NCBI GenBank assembly: GCA_016785225.1
Contig: JAFBJZ010000781.1
Span: 4,836,001 to 4,900,000, forward strand
DNA: 64,000 nucleotides
From: Psettodes erumei
Taxonomy: Eukaryota; Chordata; Actinopteri; Pleuronectiformes; Psettodidae
Direction: 5' to 3'
Shown here: positions 57,405-64,000 of the stretch, piece after piece
How the letters are laid out: every line of letters starts with the position of its first letter
How positions within the stretch are numbered: position 1 is the first letter of the stretch
Notes under the pieces: model-generated
Database searches by the model: none
What the model was told of the DNA's origin: nothing
The model's input: only the letters and a program-made list of their open reading frames with translations
Translations under genes and position numbers: made by a program

Positions 57405-60400
57405 ACGCTTCTTAAACTGGTAGTTTGAGAACTTACATAGACCCTGTACAAACTGCAGGGTGGTGTACCAGACAGCATAATTTCAATAGTGAGTCAGTGT
57501 GCGTCTACAACACGTCCGGCGCACACATGGCACTTCACACAGAAGTGTTACCACACACTGAGAGGGAATTAAATGGAGGTATGAGCAACGCATTTGGGAC
57601 TTTTTCCTGTAAGTTTGAGGGAATGCGAGGGTGCATGTTCTAGCAGGCACTAGGCCTTGTGTTCTGACATTCCTGTCTCCTGAGAATATGACTATAAGAT
57701 CCTACAGATCCTGTTTGGCAAGGGATAGGAGGGAGGGAAGTGGGGAAGGAAGGGTTGGGCTAATATATGCCTGAGCATGAGAACCGGCCCTGCTCTTCAG
57801 TTACTTATTTGCAAGTCATATCTTGTCTTACTTAAAATATGATAGGCAACGTTAAAAAAAGACTTCAGGACTTCTGTCTCTGACATTGCAGTTTTGGTTC
57901 ATTTTAAAGTGGGAAATAGTGAAAATAGTGGGAAATGAGTGTTTTGACAATTTGATTATCTTGTGAGAAAAAATATCAGTCAGCGGTGAGAGTGAGGGAA
58001 AAATGTGGAGAAAATATGATATTACGTTAAAACATTTAAAGTGAACCATTACAAATGAATAAATCAAAATGTCATTGGATGGACTTATCTGCACAAAACA
58101 TTTTAAAATCCAATGTAGATTGACATAAGGTATACAACAAACATATCTTGCAGCAAATCCACACAGAAGCATATAGTGGTCAAACTGCTGATTATCATTT
58201 TTCCACCAAGTGTTTGAACAGGTATTTCCACATGGAGTCTGGTATTCTTTTGACAGTGTGACTGGAACAGGGGCACTGATGCCATCTAGAGGACCTAAGA
58301 TAAATCTTAAACATCTGATACTGTCAATGACAAATGGTCTCACGTCGCATGATGAGAAGCACAAAAAAACAACAAACAACTAAAAGCATGCACACTCGGT
58401 AGGTAAAACTTAATGAGTATCCTGATTTGACAGAAAGACCCTCAGAAACGAGAGAGAGAAAGGCAGAGAAAATACTTTGCTCAGTTTACCACAAGGAGGC
58501 GACTCCAAAACAGGTTATTGCTGCTGCACATCACTCATTCATTCATAAGCTTTTAATCCACCTCTCCACATATTATTTGACAATACTTGCCAGTAGATGT
58601 TTAAACATGGATTGTGTTTGTCATCAAAAATGTCAAGTTTGTGTGTCTAGTACTGCTTAACTAAATAATGCATGATATAATTCTGAGAGAAGTCTACAGT
58701 ATATTTAAGTAATTATTTTGGGTCGGATAAAGTTAGAGGGTGTTTATAGATACACTCTGTATTTAGCACACCAAGCATGATAATATGCAAGTGTATTGTT
58801 TAAGATCAATTAAATATGTTCAGCTGGTTTGTACTGTTGTTCAGTACAAGTAAGTTGCAAATGGCCATGAGAATGTTAAGAGAAAAACTTCTCATGCTGC
58901 CTCAAAAACAAATGTGCATTGTTGTATGAGACAACAGTGACAGATAATTACAATCCTGAATACCTCAAACACGATGGAAAACAACATTTAACTCAGTTTT
59001 ACTGTGGCAGTAGTAATTAAGTATGCATCACCATACAGAGGATTTGCCAAGCCTTCTGGGAAAGTATTTGCACTTTATCTGCTTTGTCAAATCTAGGAGC
59101 ACTGTCAACAAATCCAGCAGCATTTTGTAAATAATAAAAAATTACAGCTCTAATCTCATGAGAATATGATTGCCTGGAATGACAGTGTATCCATTGTGGT
59201 GTTGTGCATGATTCATTTTCAAAGTTCTTGCTCAGCTTCTTTGTATTTAAATTATCTACAATAGTTATCTAGGATAATTTCTTAAATAATGATTGTGGGT
59301 GTTTGCAATCCCCAACTGGCAGCTTTATCTAACCTGTAGTGGCAAGTGAATATAATACAAAACAATTCCGAAATTTAAAATAGCTATATGGTTTTTTCCA
59401 TGTTCTTCTGCATGTGTAGAAATGCAGTTTATGCAGCTGCATTTCAGGTAACCTCAACTGGGACATTTTTATTGACAACAAACCTTTACAAACTTTGCTC
59501 AAAATGCATATCATAAAAACTGGATTTGCTGTGTGTAAACTCTAAACTTTGATTTTGAATGATTTGGCAGGCTGAATCATACAACCAATCACATGTTATA
59601 CTAACCAATCTGGAAACTTTGTTTTGGGATATGACAAGCAGTAATGATGTCTAATGACTGTCGTAGATGTAACGATATGTTTTCTCCTCTGTTCGGTCCG
59701 GTCCTTCACTCTCTGGTCAGTCTCTTGTCTTGTCTTATCTGGTTTGGACCCTCTCTGTTCTGTTCTGTGAATGCCTTTAATAAATTATCAGAACTGCAAT
59801 GATTTTTCTACAAATATCCCAATACATGGATATAATTTATAGCTTATGTAAAGAAACTGCCAAACTGTGAGCAAAAGAAATTGTACCACTTTAACCTAGT
59901 TGTGGGTAGATAATGGATCTTCATTCAGGATGCTTGGTGGATTGCAGATACAGCAGCAGTATGTTTTCACTGTATGGATGTGTGATCTGTGTGTTGCCTC
60001 ACAGGACAAAGGTTCCGGGTTCAAACCCCAGTGCAGCTCAGGCCAGCCATATGATAGACTTGCGGTGTTTCCAAAGTGTTAAATGAACTGTGGATGTACA
60101 GTATGTGACTCACCTGATATGCCGTGACTTGTGTTGTATCACACTGGTGTGGTTCCATTAACAGTATTATGGGCATGGCACATATCCACACAGTACAATG
60201 CAATTCTTTCTGTCCATTACTTTCTTATACATGTACTGTTAATAGCTCAGATGTGGTGCAAAAGTGTGCTGACTTGTTCCGCCACCTTCACATTTCTTTT
60301 CCATAGAATTGTGAGTCACTCACATTTCAACTTGTCACATGTTGTGGTGAGGTCAAAATATTCCACTTGGAAGGCAGTTGTGCACACAGGTTGACTCGTC

Positions 60401-60877
60401 AGATGTCACAGATCCAAACCACATCATCCAGCAGGCTCTAAATAAATGAGTAATGAAGAGGAACTCATCAGCAGATTTGGAGGCATTGAAGCATTTTAGA
60501 CAAGAGTCAGTTTTGCTGACGCAGGAAAGTGACTGTTTATGGTGAATAACAGGTTGATTAGTAACACAGTTTGTGACTGTTGCTTCACATTCTGCTTAGC
60601 TTCACTAAGCTATGAGCTATACACACTATAGTAGGTTCAACCATAGCCTGAACTTTAGTTTAAATGAGAATATTGTGGTAGAAGACCTTTTTCTGTGTTG
60701 AAAATTCTTTAATATTAACATCCTTTAATCCAGAGCGAGCAAATGAGACCCTTCGGGGGAGAAGACCTTTTAAACAAGGCTAAAAAGTCTACTGTCACAC
60801 TGAGGGCCCCAGTTGATACTACACAAAAGTTGAAACATGTTCTTTTCAAATTGGTGTGCAGAAGATATTGCGTTTGG
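57405..60877. other. Intergenic DNA between vgll4l and slc20a1
   Basis: AT-rich, with no credible exon on either strand. The recognised items are a tRNA-promoter-like SINE remnant near 60.0 kb and a CTCF-type motif at its right end. Confidence 0.5.
60005..60045 (+). repeat. Short tRNA-derived SINE remnant
   Basis: Contains GGGTTCAAACCCC at 60017-60029, a near-perfect RNA polymerase III B box, inside CACAGGACAAAGGTTCCGGG-type sequence that resembles the tRNA-related head of teleost SINEs. No A box or intact tRNA cloverleaf is visible and no clear tail, so it is a fragment rather than a tRNA gene. Confidence 0.45.
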
Positions 60878-60891
60878 CCAGTAGGTGGCAC
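60878..60891 (+). promoter_or_regulatory. CTCF-type binding motif
   Basis: CCAGTAGGTGGCAC fits the vertebrate CTCF core at every constrained position. It stands between vgll4l and slc20a1, about 470 bp before the slc20a1 TATA box, where an insulator or loop anchor would make sense. Occupancy cannot be judged from sequence. Confidence 0.5.
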
Positions 60892-61358
60892 CAGAGTTAA
60901 GACCAGGTTCTTATCCAAAGAAGATCGTCCTCTTTCTCTCTTTGACGCGCACAGGTCCAGCTTCTTATAGAGTTGGGTCATCAGTTCTGGCTGCAATGTC
61001 TTTCTTATTTGTACGTTTTCGTGATCAAACTATTCATAGCATCCAGGAACATTAGAATGATTATATAAAAATAATAAGCCCTGATTACCATAAACACACT
61101 GCAGCCTGAAATATGTCTTATTTTTCTTTAGGAACTGGAAGAAGATGGCTATATTTAGGCAAAACAATGGACATTTGTGTTTTTCCACGTCGGTTAGGGG
61201 AAAACAGAATTTGGGGGATTTCGTGTTCAAGCAGCGTAATCAAAGACAACTATAATTATGTCCCCCCCCACCCCCCGTCAACAAACCAGCTAAACATTAG
61301 CTCTACGCAGCGGCGGTCCCATGACCGGGCTGGAAAGGCGTGCACTCCGCCAGCTCAA

Positions 61359-61366
61359 TATATAAA
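61359..61366 (+). promoter_or_regulatory. slc20a1: slc20a1 TATA box
   Basis: TATATAAA within a GC-richer block (61290-61540), followed by the leader exon with a strong donor. Predicted transcription start is about 30 bp downstream, near 61390. Confidence 0.55.
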
Positions 61367-61389
61367 CCAATCTCCAACAGGAGCGTCCA

Positions 61390-61536
61390 AACAGTACAGG
61401 AGCTGTCGGACCCCCCGCAGCTGAGCGCGGCCCCCTCCTGTCTTCCTGCATGCGTCTGGTTGAAGCCCGACAGCGGGACACGCACGCTGCAGTGGAAGCG
61501 AACACACAGCGGGGCACCGTCACTTCAGGTTCACAT
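61390..61536 (+). other. slc20a1: slc20a1 non-coding first exon
   Basis: GC-rich exon placed downstream of the TATA box and ending at CACAT/GTAAGT. It holds no part of the transporter frame, in keeping with the non-coding first exon known for vertebrate SLC20A1. The left edge is inferred from TATA spacing. It carries an ATG at 61450 that opens an upstream ORF. Confidence 0.5.
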
Positions 61537-62508
61537 GTAAGTATTCTCCTCTGTTTTCTGTGGCCCTTTCCCCCCTTTTTTCCTTTTCAGTGTTGCTGTA
61601 TCACTCCATTTGAATTATGCAAGAGCAGCTAAGGAGATTAGCATACCGCTATTTTCTATACAGCTGGTGAATTGGATCAAAATGACTTCACTGCTGTCGC
61701 TTCTGAATGGGCCAAGTATCCGCAGCTCCAAAGCCAATTGTTTGAAGTTTCACGTCGATTTAATTGTGATGTCTTTGTTTTTGTTTTCTCGCAGTGCAAC
61801 TGGAATTTTAGGGTGTGCTGTTGTTATGTAACGCTGTCTGTGCACCTGTTGCGCGCTTTGTCAGTCTATCTCGGAAGGGAAGTTGTAAAAAGGAAAAAAA
61901 AAACTGCAGTGGAAGAATTCATAACATAGTACATCGATGGAGTTCATTCTATTCAGGTATTTGCTATTAATGGTCTAAAAGCTGAGAAAATCCTATTAAA
62001 ACACCACAGCAGATTAAACACTCAAAACAAAGTGCAGTGAAGTTACTATAAAGTCACTGTTGTACTACAGCGTGTGATGAGCCAATATGAGAAATTCTCA
62101 ACATCATAATAACACTGAGAACTTGATCAACCCTTAAGATATGACTGTATTTGTGGGAAACTGATGCTCATAAAACCTGTACACTGCAAAATAATGCAGG
62201 TATTTAGAGTCTTCTTCCTGTTTTTGTCCTCAAAATGATAAAGTGTCCCACACTCTAAACTGCGTTAGTTAGTTCAGTCGCTATCTCCAACACGCGTTAT
62301 GATTCATTCAGCGGTCCACCACCTCCTGCTCAGACAGATAACCCTCCAGTAACGTTGTGCTCTCAAACTTGAATGTAGCACACACCAGTAATGACTGATA
62401 AGGGATATAAAACACTTCATCATGACCACTTCCCTGCCGTATAGCTCACTAAATCATGCTTTCAGAAGAAAATGACTTATGCTGTTTGTTCTCTGTGTGT
62501 TTTTGCAG
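61537..62508 (+). other. slc20a1: slc20a1 intron 1
   Basis: Inferred 0.97 kb intron from GTAAGT at 61537 to the acceptor GTTTTTGCAG ending at 62508. AT-rich; no exon or element recognised. Confidence 0.5.
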
Positions 62509-62778
62509 TGTGCATCATCAGAGGCTCACCGTCAGAATGGATCGCTCCTTCATCTCTATGACCTGTCATTTTATGATGAAGCCTGCAGACAAGCCCTGCA
62601 TAGCTAGCTAGCAATAAATTTTTATTTCTTCCCATTAGCACCTCTAGACTTGGATTAAGGGTTTCTTTTGTGGTTGAAATTTCTCATAAATACATATTAC
62701 CTCATAAATCACTGTCAAACCACTATTACTTGGTTTGGTTTAACTGATTGTTTTAATTAAATTCAATTGCAAGTAGTG
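62509..62778 (+). other. slc20a1: slc20a1 5' leader in exon 2
   Basis: Sequence between the acceptor at 62508 and the start codon at 62779. The upstream ORF begun in exon 1 would end at TAG 62605-62607. A second possible acceptor (CAAG or GTAG, about 62772-62776) lies immediately before the start codon, so part of this stretch may be intronic. Confidence 0.4.
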
Positions 62779-63978
62779 ATGGATACAACTACACTAGCCA
62801 CCCTGGCTGCCACCGCTACCGTGGCTCTGGCCTCGCAGTCTGACATGTCAGGCTACCTGTGGCTGTTGGTGCTAGGCTTCATCATTGCCTTCATCCTGGC
62901 TTTCTCGGTCGGGGCAAATGACGTGGCCAACTCGTTCGGTACAGCAGTGGGCTCAGGGGTGGTCACCCTGCGGCAGGCCTGCATCCTGGCCACGATCTTT
63001 GAGACTGTGGGCTCAGTCTTGCTCGGGGCTAAAGTCAGCGAGACCATCCGACAGGGCATCATTGACGTCCAGATGTACAATGGCTCCGAACATGTCCTGA
63101 TGGCAGGATCGATTAGTGCAATGTGTGGTAAGCACTGCCACACCTATGTGCACCTTGCATAGAAATTCATAGAAATTTGCCTAAACAGTGGATCAAAAAC
63201 AAAATAATTAATATATTTGACTGGTGCATTTTCAGGTTGTGAGCTCAGGCCTCACTGTCATGTTTTTGTACTGTAGGCTCTGCTGTGTGGCAGCTTGCTG
63301 CATCATTCCTGAAGCTCCCCATTTCTGGAACCCACTGTATTGTTGGAGCTACAATTGGCTTCTCCATGGTGGCCAGAGGTCACCACGGGGTCAAATGGAT
63401 GGAGTTACTACGCATCGGTGAATATGCTCTTTTTCCCTGCACATTCGAAAACAAGTATCTGTGAAATCTGAAAAAAACAAGTGTAGTGTAGCTAAAATTT
63501 AATTAGTAAATGTCTTTTGCTTTCCAAAGTGTCATCCTGGTTCCTGTCACCGGTGCTGTCAGGGATCATGTCAGGAATTCTCTTCTACTTTATTCGCAAA
63601 TTCATTCTGAACAAGGTAAACAATTTCTTTCCAGTGTAAGTTGTTAATAAGTGTAGTCTGAACTCACTATTTGTAAAGGTATTCAGATCCAGTACCAAAA
63701 TAAAGGATTTTTGTGTGTTTTTTGTGCAATATGGGATAACTTGCTTTTGTCTTTGAACATTTGCTGAAGGTGAAACAATCACGATGTTTCAAGTGAAATT
63801 GCTAGATTCCACCACTGGAACAGAGTTTTATACATGACCCAGACCCGTCTCACTGAGCACTCACAAAACTGATTTCCACAGGCTGATCCTGTACCCAACG
63901 GTCTTAGAGCTCTTCCTATCTTCTATGCTATCACCATGGGCATCAACCTCTTCTCCATCATGTTTACAGGAGCACCAT
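62779..63978 (+). CDS. slc20a1: Sodium-dependent phosphate transporter 1 (PiT-1), 5' part; gene continues past the window
   Basis: Plasma-membrane Na+/phosphate symporter of the SLC20 family, the housekeeping phosphate importer. Coding exons: 62779-63127, 63277-63417, 63530-63615 and 63882-63978; phases join to 673 nt (224 codons and one base), then a GTGAGT donor. The start MDTTTLATLAATATVALASQ leads into the first membrane segment YLWLLVLGFIIAFILAFSVG and the PiT signature GANDVANSFGTAVGSGVVT. Later blocks are ASFLKLPISGTHCIVGATIG, SSWFLSPVLSGIMSGILFYF and ADPVPNGLRALPIFYA. The extended N-terminus and the LPISGTHCIVGATIG form point to SLC20A1 rather than SLC20A2; which teleost co-ortholog (a or b) is not decided. 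Confidence 0.92.
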
Positions 63979-64000
63979 GTGAGTATCAAGTCCACACGCT

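Noticed and set aside
60005..60045. Possible tRNA gene
   Set aside because: Only a B-box-like segment is present; there is no A box, anticodon stem or 3' terminal structure, so a SINE remnant is more likely.

Overview
The window is a piece of a ray-finned fish (probably percomorph teleost) nuclear genome. It has GT-AG introns, many of them 70-150 bp, long CA/GT microsatellites, a teleost-type dispersed repeat, AT-rich intergenic DNA and vertebrate-type proteins. There are no bacterial, phage, CRISPR, rRNA or intact tRNA features. Five protein-coding genes can be read at exon level; every exon chain given here was checked for splice dinucleotides and for reading-phase continuity.

Layout, left to right. 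(1) gapvd1 (minus strand): 26 coding exons from 21029 down to the stop at 2496, summing to exactly 1448 codons, with a probable non-coding first exon and promoter near 25.25-25.4 kb. It encodes an endocytic protein with an N-terminal RasGAP domain and a C-terminal VPS9 (Rab5-family GEF) domain. (2) ajm1 (minus): one large 1031-codon exon at 28388-31483 for the apical junction component 1 homolog (C9orf172 family, MYND-like zinc finger), with an upstream exon in a CpG-rich promoter near 34.35 kb. (3) syn1 (minus): 13 coding exons at 43866-50212, 661 residues, a complete synapsin I with domains A, B, C, D and E. (4) vgll4l (plus): 5 coding exons at 53441-56797, 274 residues, a vestigial-like 4 family TEAD cofactor with two Tondu motifs. 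(5) slc20a1 (plus, partial): TATA promoter at 61.36 kb, non-coding leader, and the first four coding exons (62779-63978) of the PiT-1 type sodium-phosphate cotransporter, running off the right edge.

The genes are unrelated in pathway (endocytic Rab/Ras control, epithelial junctions, synaptic vesicle tethering, Hippo/TEAD transcription, phosphate uptake). The syn1-vgll4l pair is divergently arranged with about 3.2 kb between start codons, and repeats the SYN2-VGLL4 association known on human chromosome 3p25, so it looks like an old paralogous block. A strong CTCF-type motif lies between vgll4l and slc20a1.

I see no new multi-gene system. The observations most worth checking are: an apparent frame break at the ajm1 N-terminus; two well-spliced, phase-matched candidate exons of an unrecognised minus-strand gene at 41.07-41.32 kb followed by a poly(A) signal; an open in-frame tail after the syn1 stop codon ending at a strong splice donor; a gapvd1 splice donor that is part of a microsatellite; and a two-exon upstream ORF in the slc20a1 leader.
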